In this document: positions 23,297 to 31,927 of the stretch, in pieces | Numbering within the stretch: the first letter of the stretch is position 1 | Layout of the letters: each line of letters opens with the position of its first letter | Assembly: GCF_005893125.1 (NCBI RefSeq) | Contig: NZ_VCJS01000124.1 | Coordinates: 1 to 36,595, forward strand | DNA: 36,595 nt | Direction of reading: 5' to 3' | From: Nonomuraea basaltis | GTDB lineage: Bacteria; Actinomycetota; Actinomycetes; Streptosporangiales; Streptosporangiaceae | Notes under the pieces: model-generated | Seen by the model: the letters and a program-made list of their open reading frames with translations, nothing else | Told to the model about the DNA's origin: nothing | Databases searched by the model: none | Program-made: the position numbers and the translations under genes

Positions 23297-23312
23297 TCAG
23301 CGAACGTTCAGC
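23297..23312 (+). promoter_or_regulatory. Candidate direct-repeat site between divergent adaptors
   Basis: TCAGC occurs at 23297-23301 and 23308-23312, 11 bases apart and flanking a GAACGTTC palindrome (23302-23309). OmpR-type regulators bind direct repeats with about one helical turn spacing, and such a regulator is encoded in the downstream operon. The region 23212-23356 otherwise shows no clear promoter boxes. Confidence 0.25.
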
Positions 23313-23356
23313 TTGCTCGCGGCTGCGGCGCAGGGTGGTGTGCAAGGGTCACCGCC

Positions 23357-24514
23357 GTGAAGGTGTCGAACAGGCGCAGAGCGCTGAAGAGCAGCAGAGC
23401 GCTGATGACCAACGGAGCGCTGGCGGTGCTCCTGCTGGGCGGTGCCGTGGTCGCCTATGCCCAGCTCGGCACGGGACGGGCGGCGGGCGAGACGACCGTG
23501 CGAACGGTGACCGTGAGCCGCGGCTCCGTCGTCGCCTCCGTGTCCGCCTCGGGCGCAGTCGGGAGCTCCAAGTCCCGCGCGCTCTCGTTCGGTACGAGCG
23601 GTACGGTCGAGAAGATCTACGTCAATCCCGGCGACAAGGTCCGCAAGGGCGACCTCCTGGCCAGGCTGGACGACGACGCCGCCCAGGAGAGCCTGTCGGC
23701 GGCCAAGGCCACGTACCAGAGCGCCATCGACGACGGGACCGACACGGCCCAGCTCTACGCCGCCTCCATCAAGGCACGCAACGCGTACCGGGAGGCGCAG
23801 CGCACGGTCGCGGCCACCGTGCTGAAGGCTCCGTTCGGGGGCACGGTCACGGCGGTGAACGGCTCGGTCGGCGGCAACAGCGGCGGATCAAGCGAGAGCA
23901 CGGGACAAAGCACAGGTCAGAGCACCGGGCAGACCCAGACGAGCTCGGCCTCGGGCTCGGGATCCAGCGGCTTCATCGAGATCGCCGACACCGGCAAGCT
24001 GCAGCTCGTCGGCACCTTCACTGAGTCCGACGCCGGCAAGCTCAAGCAGGGCCAGCCGGCCACCGTCACCTTCGACGCGCTGCCGGGCGTGACCGCCACC
24101 GGCAAGGTCACCCAGATCGAGCCGGTGGCCTCCACCAGCAACAACGTCGTGCAGTACCCGGTCACGGTCACCTTCACCGAGGTGCCCGGCCAGGTGAGGC
24201 TGGGCCAGACCGCGACCGTCGAGGTCGTGGTCGGCCAGGCGGACGACGTCGTCACCGTCCCCTCCACGGCGGTCTCCACCAGCGGCGGCCAGACCACGGT
24301 CACCCTGTTCAAGGACGGCAGGCAGACCAGGACGCCGGTGGAGGTCGGCGTGCGGGGCGCGACCCTGACCGAGATCAAGTCGGGCGTGTCCGAGGGCGAC
24401 CGGATCGTGCCCCCGGCCACCACGACCGGCACCACGAACGGCGGCGTCCAGCGGCAATTCGGCGGCGGCGGCGGTTTCCCCGGCGGGGGCGCCATTCCGG
24501 GAGGCGGGCGATGA
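23357..24514 (+). CDS. Membrane-fusion (HlyD/MacA-like) adaptor of the ABC exporter
   Basis: This adaptor has about 385 residues, an N-terminal membrane anchor (TNGALAVLLLGGAVVAYA), a lipoyl half (FGTSGTVEKIYVNPGDKVRKGDLLARLD) and a short helical hairpin. A Ser/Gly/Gln-rich linker (GGSSESTGQSTGQ...) follows the second lipoyl half VLKAPFGGTVTAVNGSVGG. The beta-barrel and membrane-proximal domains come next (TESDAGKLKQGQPATVTF, GQVRLGQTATVEV). The tail is Gly-rich. The GTG at 23357 has a weak AAGGG upstream; 23363 and the ATG at 23405 are alternatives. The stop overlaps the ATPase start (ATGA), so this is the dedicated adaptor of the MacAB-like pair. Confidence 0.88.
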   Translation: MKVSNRRRALKSSRALMTNGALAVLLLGGAVVAYAQLGTGRAAGETTVRTVTVSRGSVVASVSASGAVGSSKSRALSFGTSGTVEKIYVNPGDKVRKGDLLARLDDDAAQESLSAAKATYQSAIDDGTDTAQLYAASIKARNAYREAQRTVAATVLKAPFGGTVTAVNGSVGGNSGGSSESTGQSTGQSTGQTQTSSASGSGSSGFIEIADTGKLQLVGTFTESDAGKLKQGQPATVTFDALPGVTATGKVTQIEPVASTSNNVVQYPVTVTFTEVPGQVRLGQTATVEVVVGQADDVVTVPSTAVSTSGGQTTVTLFKDGRQTRTPVEVGVRGATLTEIKSGVSEGDRIVPPATTTGTTNGGVQRQFGGGGGFPGGGAIPGGGR

Positions 24515-25251
24515 CCGCCGAAGCCCCGCCCGTACCGGTCCTGCGCGTGCAGGACCTCATCAAGGAGTACGGCGAGGGCGATGCGAAGGTCCGGGCCCTG
24601 CGCGGCATCAACCTGGACGTCGAGAAGGGTGACTACGTCGCCATCATGGGCGCCTCCGGCTCCGGCAAGTCCACGCTCATGAACATCCTCGGCTGCCTCG
24701 ACGTCCCCACCTCGGGCACGTACCTGATCGACGGCGCCGACGCGGGCCGGCTGGACGAGCACCAGCTCGCCATCCTGCGCAACCGCCGGGTCGGGTTCGT
24801 CTTCCAGTCGTTCAACCTGATCCCGCGCATGAGCGCGCTGGCCAACGTCGAGCTGCCGCTCGTGTACGGCGGCATCGGCCAGGCGGAGCGGCGCGCACGG
24901 GCGCTGGCCGCGCTGGAGCAGGTCGGCCTGGCCGACCGCGTGCACCACGAGCCGAACCAGCTCTCCGGCGGCCAGCAGCAGCGCGTCGCGGTCGCCAGGG
25001 CACTGGTCACCGCGCCCGCGCTGCTGCTGGCCGACGAGCCGACCGGCAACCTCGACACCGCCTCGACGAAGGACGTCCTGCAGATCATGGATCGGCTCAG
25101 CGAGTCCGGCCGCACGATCGTGCTGATCACCCACGAGAACGACGTGGCGGCGCACGCCAAGCGGGTGATCAGGCTGGTGGACGGCGAGGTCGTGGAGGAC
25201 CGCCGGCAGGCGCCCGCCGGAGGCGTACCCCCGAGGATGGCCGTCAGGTGA
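24511..25251 (+). CDS. MacB/LolD-type ABC transporter ATPase
   Basis: This 246-residue ATPase has Walker A GASGSGKST, Q-loop FVFQSFNLIPRM, signature LSGGQQQRVAVARAL and Walker B LLLADEPTGNLD, followed by the H-loop THE. The FNLIPRMSALANVELPLVYGG segment is typical of the LolD/MacB class that drives mechanotransmission exporters rather than importers. It overlaps the adaptor before it and the permease after it (GTGA), so the three are made together. The cargo may be an antibiotic, peptide or lipid. Confidence 0.95.
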   Translation: MTAEAPPVPVLRVQDLIKEYGEGDAKVRALRGINLDVEKGDYVAIMGASGSGKSTLMNILGCLDVPTSGTYLIDGADAGRLDEHQLAILRNRRVGFVFQSFNLIPRMSALANVELPLVYGGIGQAERRARALAALEQVGLADRVHHEPNQLSGGQQQRVAVARALVTAPALLLADEPTGNLDTASTKDVLQIMDRLSESGRTIVLITHENDVAAHAKRVIRLVDGEVVEDRRQAPAGGVPPRMAVR

Positions 25252-26495
25252 ACCAGCTCGAGATCCTCCGCTTCGCGCTGCGCGGCCTGCTGGCCAACAA
25301 GATGCGCAGCTCGCTGACCACGCTCGGCATCCTCATCGGCGTGGCCGCGGTCATCATGCTGGTCGGCGTCGGCGAGGGCTCCTCGCGCAGCATCCAGCAG
25401 AACATCCAGCGCCTCGGCGCCAACACGCTGACGATCTCCCCGTCCTTCTCCGGAGGCGGCGGCGCAGGCCAGCGCGGCGCCCCCGCGGGAGGGAACACCG
25501 GGCCCCGCACCCAGGCCAAGGACCTCAGCCTGGCCGACGCCAAGGCGCTGACCGACAGGACGCTCGCGCCCTCGGTCAAGACCGTCTCGCCGGTGGTGAA
25601 CGCCTCCTCCTCGACCGCGACCTACGGGCCGGCCAGCCACGCGATCGCGCAGTTCGTCGGCACGTACCCCAGCTACTTCGAGGCCACGAACAAGCCCGTC
25701 GCGAAGGGCACGTACTTCTTCAACGACGACGTGCTGGCCGCCAGGAAGGTCGTGGTGCTCGGCCAGACCGTCGTGGAGGCGCTGTTCGGGACCGTCGACC
25801 CGATCGGCAGGCAGGTCAGTGTGTCCGGCGTGCCGTTCACGGTGGTCGGTGTGCTGAAGGAGGCCGGGTCCACCGGCATGCAGGACGCCGACGACGTGGC
25901 CATCGCGCCGCTGCCGGCCGTGCAGCAGAGCCTGAGCGGGTTCGGCTCGCTCAGCTCGATCGTCGTTCAGGCCGCCGGGGCGGAGGCCACCACGACGGCG
26001 CAATCCGAGGTCACCGCTATCCTCAACCAACGACATGGCATCACGGACAACAACCCCGACTACCGCGTACTCAACCAGGCCACGTTGCAGGAGACCGTCA
26101 GCGCGGCGACCGGCACCTTCACCGTGCTGCTCGGCGCCGTCGCCGCGATCTCGCTGCTGGTGGGCGGCATCGGCATCACGAACATCATGCTGGTGACCGT
26201 CACCGAGCGCACCCGCGAGATCGGCATCCGCAAGGCGATCGGCGCGCCCAGGAGCGCCATCCTGGGCCAGTTCCTGCTGGAAGCCACGTTGCTGAGCCTG
26301 GTCGGGGGGCTGTCCGGGGTGCTGGTGGCGTTCGCGGGGACCAGGTTCACCATCGCCGGCATCGAGCCGGTCCTCGTGCCGTCGTCGGTCGCGCTGGCGC
26401 TGGGCGTGTCGGTGGGGATCGGGCTGTTCTTCGGCAGTTACCCCGCCAACCGGGCGGCCAAGCTCAGGCCGATCCAGGCCTTGCGCCACGAGTAA
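25248..26495 (+). CDS. MacB-like permease (FtsX family)
   Basis: This 415-residue permease has an N-terminal membrane helix after NKMRSSLTTLGILIGVAAVIMLVGVGEGS, a large extracytoplasmic MacB_PCD domain (about 45-285) and three C-terminal helices of the FtsX domain with GGIGITNIMLVTVTERTREIGIRKAIGA. A Gly/Ala-rich stretch near residue 65-85 loosens the N-terminal part of the external domain. GTG at 25248 overlaps the ATPase stop. In MacB the motion of the external domain drives substrate through the adaptor; in a monoderm the adaptor spans only the membrane-wall space. Confidence 0.94.
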   Translation: MNQLEILRFALRGLLANKMRSSLTTLGILIGVAAVIMLVGVGEGSSRSIQQNIQRLGANTLTISPSFSGGGGAGQRGAPAGGNTGPRTQAKDLSLADAKALTDRTLAPSVKTVSPVVNASSSTATYGPASHAIAQFVGTYPSYFEATNKPVAKGTYFFNDDVLAARKVVVLGQTVVEALFGTVDPIGRQVSVSGVPFTVVGVLKEAGSTGMQDADDVAIAPLPAVQQSLSGFGSLSSIVVQAAGAEATTTAQSEVTAILNQRHGITDNNPDYRVLNQATLQETVSAATGTFTVLLGAVAAISLLVGGIGITNIMLVTVTERTREIGIRKAIGAPRSAILGQFLLEATLLSLVGGLSGVLVAFAGTRFTIAGIEPVLVPSSVALALGVSVGIGLFFGSYPANRAAKLRPIQALRHE

Positions 26496-26505
26496 GGAGA
26501 TGCAC

Positions 26506-27012
26506 ATGGCCCAGCTCGACTCTTCGCCGTACCCCGACGACCTGCGGGAGGAACTCGCCGTCCAACCCAGGAAGGGCATGTCGAAGCTCACGCTGGGGCT
26601 GGCCGCCGGCGTCGTGCTGGTGGCCGGGATCCTCATCGGCATCCAGGCCGGCAAGCTGTCCGGCAGCACGGACACGACGACCGCCGCCGCGCAGCAGCGT
26701 TCCGTGGGACAGCAGCAGGCACCCCCTGGGTACGGCGCCCGGCAGGGCGGTTTCGGCCAGCGGATGGGCGCAGGAGGCACCATGGGAACGGTGGAGAAGG
26801 TCGAGGGCGGCAAGGTGTACATCAAGACCATGGACGGCTCCACCGTCACGGTGACCACCACCGGACAGACCACGGTCCAGATCGCCCAGCCCGGCAAAGT
26901 GTCCGACCTGAAGGCGGGCAGCACGGTCACGGTACGCGGCCGGCAGGCCGGTGACGGCTCCGTGACGGCGGCCTCGATCACCCAGGGCACCCAGGGAGGA
27001 GGCCCGCGATGA
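26506..27012 (+). CDS. Membrane-anchored small beta-domain protein (DUF5666-like)
   Basis: This 168-residue protein has a cytoplasmic N-terminus, one membrane helix (about 31-48, LGLAAGVVLVAGILIGIQA), a Gln/Gly-rich linker and a C-terminal small beta domain (GTVEKVEGGKVYIKTMDGSTVTV... VSDLKAGSTVTVRGRQAGDGSVTAASI), which matches the DUF5666/OB-like pattern. I choose the ATG at 26506 because AAGGAG lies six bases upstream; the ATG at 26500 directly abuts it. It lies between the permease and the response regulator and overlaps the latter (ATGA). It may be an accessory or sensing subunit of the exporter; the role is not established. Confidence 0.8.
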   Translation: MAQLDSSPYPDDLREELAVQPRKGMSKLTLGLAAGVVLVAGILIGIQAGKLSGSTDTTTAAAQQRSVGQQQAPPGYGARQGGFGQRMGAGGTMGTVEKVEGGKVYIKTMDGSTVTVTTTGQTTVQIAQPGKVSDLKAGSTVTVRGRQAGDGSVTAASITQGTQGGGPR

Positions 27013-27701
27013 GCGAGCCCGAGGCCAGGCTGCTGGTGGTCGACGACGAACCCAACATCAGGGAGCTGTTCTCGGCCAGCCTGCGCATGGTCGGGTTCGA
27101 GGTGCTGACCGCGGCCACCGGCAAGGACGCGCTGCGGGTGGCCGAGGAGAGCTCGCCCGACCTGGTGATGCTCGACCTGATGCTGCCGGACCTCGACGGC
27201 ATGACGGTCGCGGGCCGGCTGCGGTCCCGCGGCCGCCGCGTCCCGGTGCTGTTCGTGACCGCCAAGGACGCGCCCGAGGACCGGATCGCCGGGCTCGGGC
27301 TCGGCGAGGACTACGTGACCAAGCCGTTCAGCCTGGAGGAGGTCATCGCCCGGATCCGTGCCGTGCTGCGCAGGACCAGGCGGGGCACGCCACCGCCGAA
27401 CCGGCTGGGGGTGGCCGACCTGGAGCTCGACGAGGAGACGCACGAGGTCTGGCGCGACGGCGTCCCGGTGAAGCTGTCGCCGACGGAGTTCAGGCTGCTG
27501 CAGTACTTCATGCTCAATGTGGGCCGGGTGCTGTCGAAGACGCAGATCCTCGACCACGTCTGGAACGGCGACTGGCGCACCGACGTCGGCCTCGTCGAGT
27601 CGTACGTCTCCTACTTGCGCCGGAAGGTGGACACCGGCGAGCGCAAATACCTGCACACGCTGCGCGGGGTCGGCTACATCCTGCGCCCGCCCCGCCTATG
27701 A
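27009..27701 (+). CDS. OmpR-family response regulator
   Basis: This 230-residue regulator has a receiver domain with D12/D13, phospho-acceptor D56 (MLDLMLPDLDG), T84 and K105, then a winged-helix DNA-binding domain (about 130-230) with LSPTEFRLLQYFMLN and VESYVSYLRRKVD. The beta5-alpha5 loop reads GLGLGEDYVTKPF where related proteins have GLxLGGDDYVTKPF, so one residue is missing next to the conserved lysine. It is encoded between the exporter genes and its kinase, with ATGA overlaps at both ends, and presumably controls this same operon. Confidence 0.94.
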   Translation: MSEPEARLLVVDDEPNIRELFSASLRMVGFEVLTAATGKDALRVAEESSPDLVMLDLMLPDLDGMTVAGRLRSRGRRVPVLFVTAKDAPEDRIAGLGLGEDYVTKPFSLEEVIARIRAVLRRTRRGTPPPNRLGVADLELDEETHEVWRDGVPVKLSPTEFRLLQYFMLNVGRVLSKTQILDHVWNGDWRTDVGLVESYVSYLRRKVDTGERKYLHTLRGVGYILRPPRL

Positions 27702-29191
27702 AGAAGCTGAGAAAGCACCTCGCGCGGGCCCCGCTCCGGCTGCGGCTGGTGTCGGCGACCCTGCTGCTGGTCACCCTCGCCATCACGCTGACCGGCCTGT
27801 TCGCGGTTCGGCTGCTGCGCGGTTACCTCGTCGAGCGCGTCGACCATCAGCTCCGCGCCGCCAGCACCCCGTTCCGCGACCAGCCCTCGCCGCCCGAACC
27901 CCGCCCGGTGGGCGCCCGCCCTCAGCGCTTCTTCGGGCTGTTCTACTCGGTGGTGCTGGACCCGTCCGGCGTCGCGATCAGGACGCTCAGCGAGTCGACC
28001 GACGACCACCGGCCCGACCTGCCCAGGCTGACCAGCGCCGACGTCGCCGCGCTCCAGGGCTGGCCGTTCACCGTCGAGTCGCGCACCCCCGGCGGCCCGA
28101 GCTGGCGGGTCATCGCCGTGCCGGGCCGCGAGGACGAGACCCGGGTGATCGCCGTCAACCTGGGCGACGTCGACGCCACGACCTCGCAGCTCCTCCTCAT
28201 CGTGGCGATGGGCGGCGGCGGCACGCTGATCGTGCTCGGCTTCGCGACCTACTGGCTGGTACGCCGGAGCCTGCGCCCGCTCGGCGAGATCGCGCGGACG
28301 GCCAAGGACATCGCGGGCGGCGACCTGTCGCGCCGCGTGCCGCTCTGGGCGGGCACTACCGAGGTCGGCAGGCTCGGCCGCTCGCTCAACACCATGCTCG
28401 CCCAGATCGAGGTGGCCGTGCGCGAGCGGGAGGCGGCCGCCGAGTCCGCCCGGCAGAACGCCACGGCCGCCAGGCGGTCGGAGGAGCTGATGCGCCGGTT
28501 CATGGCCGACGCCTCGCACGAGCTGCGCACGCCGTTGACGTCGATCAGGGGGTTCGCGGAGCTGTACCGGCTGGGGGAGGAGCGGGACCTGGCCGAGGCC
28601 GTACGGCTGCTGAGCCGCATCGAGGGACAGGCGGCGCGGATGGGGCTGCTGGTGGAGGACATGCTGCTGCTGGCCCGGCTCGACCAGCGGCGGGAGCTGG
28701 CCATGCGGCCCGTGGACCTGCTCAGCCTCGCGGCCACCGCGATGATCGACGCCCGGACGCTGGCGCCGGACCGGAGGATCGAGCTGGTGCGGCTGTTCGG
28801 GGGAGAGGGCGAGGTGCTGGTGACCGGCGACGAGGCGCGGCTGGGGCAGGTGGTCGGGAACCTCGTGACCAACGCGCTCACGCACACTCCGCCCGGTACG
28901 CCGTTCCAGGTGCGGGTCGGCGTGGACGGCGGCCAGGCCGTGGTGGAGGTGGCCGACGAGGGGCCCGGGTTCCCTGCCGAGGTGGCGGAGCGGGTGTTCG
29001 AGCGGTTCTACCGGGCCGACCCGGCACGCGGCGCGGGCGGCGCGGGGCTGGGGCTGTCGATCGCGGCGACGCTGGTGGAGGCGCACGGCGGAATCATCAT
29101 GGCGGAGGGGGAGCCGGGAAAGGGTGCGCTGTTCCGAGTGATCCTGCCCGTCGGGGACGGCGACGGGGACGGCGCTGCACGACCCGGCTGA
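27698..29191 (+). CDS. Sensor histidine kinase
   Basis: This 497-residue membrane kinase has TM1 at about 17-39, an extracytoplasmic sensor loop (about 40-163) without recognised domain, TM2 at about 164-187, HAMP (188-240), HisKA with H274 in MADASHELRTPLTSIRG, and HATPase_c with the N box NLVTNALTHTPPG, G1 DEGPGFP, F box FERFYRAD and G2 GGAGLGLSI. It is the partner of the response regulator, whose stop overlaps its ATG. As last gene of the exporter operon it probably senses the exported compound or envelope stress. Confidence 0.95.
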   Translation: MKKLRKHLARAPLRLRLVSATLLLVTLAITLTGLFAVRLLRGYLVERVDHQLRAASTPFRDQPSPPEPRPVGARPQRFFGLFYSVVLDPSGVAIRTLSESTDDHRPDLPRLTSADVAALQGWPFTVESRTPGGPSWRVIAVPGREDETRVIAVNLGDVDATTSQLLLIVAMGGGGTLIVLGFATYWLVRRSLRPLGEIARTAKDIAGGDLSRRVPLWAGTTEVGRLGRSLNTMLAQIEVAVREREAAAESARQNATAARRSEELMRRFMADASHELRTPLTSIRGFAELYRLGEERDLAEAVRLLSRIEGQAARMGLLVEDMLLLARLDQRRELAMRPVDLLSLAATAMIDARTLAPDRRIELVRLFGGEGEVLVTGDEARLGQVVGNLVTNALTHTPPGTPFQVRVGVDGGQAVVEVADEGPGFPAEVAERVFERFYRADPARGAGGAGLGLSIAATLVEAHGGIIMAEGEPGKGALFRVILPVGDGDGDGAARPG

Positions 29192-29227
29192 CCGAGCCTG
29201 GCCCGGCCGCCTGGGTACGCTCAGCCG
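29185..29227. terminator. Possible bidirectional hairpin between convergent genes
   Basis: CGGCTGA (29185-29191) and TCAGCCG (29221-29227) are perfectly complementary and contain the two opposing stop codons. The loop is 29 bases and G/C-rich. It is a weak candidate for a shared terminator. Confidence 0.3.
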
Positions 29228-30597
29228 AAGGTGTAGCCGTACAGGCCGGTGCCTTTGCCGAGCTGGCGGACCTTGCCCAGCCGCAGGCCCGGCTTCCGCT
29301 GCCCCGGCGCGTACATGACGAGCCCCTGGTCGGGCGCCGCCACCACGAGCCCGTAGAGCGGCCGCCGCTTGCCCAGCGGCCGGTAGCGCTCGACCAGCGG
29401 CAGCGCGGCCAGCGAGGCGCCGAAGTCGCGTCCCTTCCCCTTGACCAGCAGGTTCCCCACCCTCGTCAGCCCGCCGGACGCCCGCCCCGCCAGCACCTGG
29501 ACCGCCTTCTCACCGGGCACGCCGATGGCCAGCTCGTCCTTGCCGTCGCCGTTGAAGTCCCCGGCGGCCAGGGACGCCCCGAACCGGTCGTAGTACCGGG
29601 GGTGTCCCTTGAGTGTGTTCTGCGACCACGCCTCGCTCTTGTACGTGCTCAGCCCGCCGCGGGACCCGTACAGGACGTCGACGGTGCCGTCGCCGTAGTC
29701 CATGGCCCGCTGGTTCTTGCTGAGCCCCTCGCCGGGCACCCCGATGGCCAGGTCCGCGCGCCCGTCCCCGTTGAAGTCGCCCGTGGCCAGCGACGCCCCG
29801 AACCCGTCCCATTTCTCCGACGAGCCCTTGATGCCCGGACTGCTCTGCGTGAGCAGCCGCGCCTTCCTCCGCCGCACGTCGATCACCGTGGCGGACCCCT
29901 GCCCGTCCACCGTGACGCTGTCGGCCGGCGACCCGACGACCAGCTCGTCGCGCCCGTCCCCGTCGAAGTCCCCCGTCGTCAGCGCGGCCCCCCACTGATC
30001 GGTCACGCTCGCCGCCTGCCGCACCCACCGCGTCCGCTGCGTGATCTGGTACGGCTTGCGCCCCTTCATCCAGTACACCGTCACCGCCCCGCCCGACCGG
30101 TGGCTGGGCGCGCCGACGACGAGCTCGTCCCGCCCGTCCCCGTCGAGATCGCCGGCGGCCAGCGAGGCTCCGAACCGGTCGCTCGACGGCTTCGCCAGCG
30201 CCAGCTCCTTGCCCTTGACCAGCCCTTCGACGGACCCGTTGAAGAGCTGGACGACCCCGTTCCCATCGCCGCCGGGCACTCGCTCCCCGGCGAATTCCTC
30301 CGACACGCCCACGGCCAGGTCGGCGCACCGGTCCCCGTTGAAGTCGCCCACGGCCAGCGCCGATCCGAACGAGTCGCCCGGCTCCGCACCGTCCTGGTTG
30401 AGCTTCACGTGCTTTCCTGATCCGTACATCACGGTCACCGAACCGGCCCTGGAGTCGTCGTAGGGCGCGGCCACGGCGAGGTCGGGACGGCCGTCGCCGT
30501 CGAAGTCGAGGGGGTGCCCACCACACGACCGAGTCGCGGCGGGGGCCGTACCGGAGGCGAGAGGAAGAACAAGGCAGGCGGCGAGCAACGCATTCAT
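29221..30597 (-). CDS. Secreted FG-GAP/VCBS seven-bladed beta-propeller protein
   Basis: This 458-residue exported protein has a signal peptide MNALLAACLVLPLASGTAPA. Integrin-alpha-like FG-GAP blades follow, and I count seven. Six start with calcium-loop sequences such as DFDGDGRPDLAVAAP, DFNGDRCADLAVGV, DLDGDGRDELVVGAP, DFDGDGRDELVVGSP, DFNGDGRADLAIGVPG and DFNGDGKDELAIGVPG. The seventh (YRPLGKRRPLYGLVVAAPDQG) lacks the calcium loop. A complete seven-bladed, calcium-stabilised propeller is expected at the cell surface or outside, probably for binding; no catalytic motif is visible. Some related proteins are Streptomyces esterase-associated or trypsin-linked. It is divergent from the P450 gene. 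The ATG at 30597 gives the signal peptide; no strong ribosome-binding sequence precedes it. Confidence 0.88.
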   Translation of the reverse strand: MNALLAACLVLPLASGTAPAATRSCGGHPLDFDGDGRPDLAVAAPYDDSRAGSVTVMYGSGKHVKLNQDGAEPGDSFGSALAVGDFNGDRCADLAVGVSEEFAGERVPGGDGNGVVQLFNGSVEGLVKGKELALAKPSSDRFGASLAAGDLDGDGRDELVVGAPSHRSGGAVTVYWMKGRKPYQITQRTRWVRQAASVTDQWGAALTTGDFDGDGRDELVVGSPADSVTVDGQGSATVIDVRRRKARLLTQSSPGIKGSSEKWDGFGASLATGDFNGDGRADLAIGVPGEGLSKNQRAMDYGDGTVDVLYGSRGGLSTYKSEAWSQNTLKGHPRYYDRFGASLAAGDFNGDGKDELAIGVPGEKAVQVLAGRASGGLTRVGNLLVKGKGRDFGASLAALPLVERYRPLGKRRPLYGLVVAAPDQGLVMYAPGQRKPGLRLGKVRQLGKGTGLYGYTFG

Positions 30598-30664
30598 ACT
30601 GGCAGTAATGTCCGCTGCGCACGAACCAGGCCTTAACGCCGTGGGAACGTGCCAGGATAGGCGG

Positions 30665-31894
30665 GTGCACATCGACCTCGCGGATTTGGATTTCTGGCGC
30701 AAACCGCCCAAGGAGCGGAATGAGGCGTTCGCTCGGCTCCGGCAATTGGAGCATCCGGTGTTCTTCCCGGAGAAGAAAGTGCCGCTCCTGCGCTCCGGCA
30801 AGGGCTTCTACGCCCTCGTACGCCACGCGGACGTGGTCGAGGCCAGCCGCAACGCCAAGATCTTCTCCAGCGAGCCCGCCGTCACCAACCCGGAGCCGCC
30901 TGGCTGGGTGAAGCAGGTGTTCGGCGAGTCGATGGTCAACATGGACGACCCCCGCCACGCCCGCCTGCGCAGGGTCGTGACCCGCTCGTTCAGCCCGAGG
31001 ATGCTGGCCAATCTGCAGAGCGACATCGAGGCCGCCTGCGCTCGCATCGTCGACGACGTCGTCAAGGACGGCCCCGGCGACTTCGTCACGCAGGTCGCGG
31101 CGCGGCTGCCGATCCACGTCATCTGCGACATGCTCGACATCCCCCAGGAGCTGCGGGCCAAGGTCCACCAGCACGTGGACATCTCCACCGCCTACACAGG
31201 CGTGCGCCCCAGCCTGGCCCGCAGCGTCCAGCTGGCCGGCCAGAACATGCTGGCGCTGCTGGCCCTGCAGCGCATGGTCATCAAGCTCGGCCACGAGCGC
31301 GTCGCCGCTCCCAAGGGCGACCTGGTCTCCCTCCTGGTCAACGCCAACCCCGACGGGGAGAAGCTGAGCGACAAGGAGCTCGGCTCGTTCTTCGCGCTGC
31401 TGCTGGTCGCCGGCAACGAGACAGCGCGCAACACGATGGCGCACGGAATCAAGCTCCTCACCGACAACCCGGCGCAGCGCGAGCTGCTGATGAGCGACTT
31501 CGACGCGCACATCAACGGGGCGATCGAGGAGATGGTCCGCTACGTCTCGCCCATCATGCAGTTCCGCCGCACGGTGACCGAGGACTACTCGCTGCGCGGC
31601 CTGGAGCTGAAGCAGGGCGACAAAGTGGTGCTGTTCTACGGCTCCGCCAACCGGGACGATTCGGTCTTCCCGGACGCGGACGCGTTCGACATCACCCGCG
31701 ACACCAAGCCGCACGTCGGCTTCGGCGGCCCGGGACCGCACTTCTGCCTCGGCGCCAACCTGGCCAGGCAGGAGATGCGCACGATGTTCCGCGAGCTGCT
31801 GACCCGGCTCCCCCAAATCCGCTCGGTCGGCGAGCCGGAGCTGCTCCTGTCGAACTTCGACAACAGCGTCCGCAGCCAGCCGTTCACGTTCTGA
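30665..31894 (+). CDS. Cytochrome P450
   Basis: This heme monooxygenase has about 409 residues, the usual length for soluble actinobacterial P450s. The oxygen-activation motif AGNET (249-253) lies in the I helix, the ExxR is E289-x-x-R292, and the heme-binding loop is FGGPGPHFCLG with C361 as thiolate ligand. The N-terminal part (VNMDDPRHARLRRVVTRSFSP) has the conserved helix C arginines. GTG at 30665 is preferred on length; an ATG at 30608 would overlap the presumed divergent promoter. No ferredoxin or reductase lies nearby and no biosynthetic cluster is evident, so the substrate is open. Confidence 0.93.
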   Translation: MHIDLADLDFWRKPPKERNEAFARLRQLEHPVFFPEKKVPLLRSGKGFYALVRHADVVEASRNAKIFSSEPAVTNPEPPGWVKQVFGESMVNMDDPRHARLRRVVTRSFSPRMLANLQSDIEAACARIVDDVVKDGPGDFVTQVAARLPIHVICDMLDIPQELRAKVHQHVDISTAYTGVRPSLARSVQLAGQNMLALLALQRMVIKLGHERVAAPKGDLVSLLVNANPDGEKLSDKELGSFFALLLVAGNETARNTMAHGIKLLTDNPAQRELLMSDFDAHINGAIEEMVRYVSPIMQFRRTVTEDYSLRGLELKQGDKVVLFYGSANRDDSVFPDADAFDITRDTKPHVGFGGPGPHFCLGANLARQEMRTMFRELLTRLPQIRSVGEPELLLSNFDNSVRSQPFTF

Positions 31895-31927
31895 TGGCGA
31901 TCTCATGCCGACTTCTGAGACCGCGTT

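Noticed and set aside
24633..27656. A 1007-residue minus-strand frame
   Set aside because: It lies opposite the exporter ATPase, permease and regulator genes, has His/Asp/Arg-rich shadow composition and matches no family.
31901..31920. TCTCA/TGAGA hairpin as terminator between the P450 and exporter genes
   Set aside because: Five-base arms with a ten-base loop are too weak to support a call.
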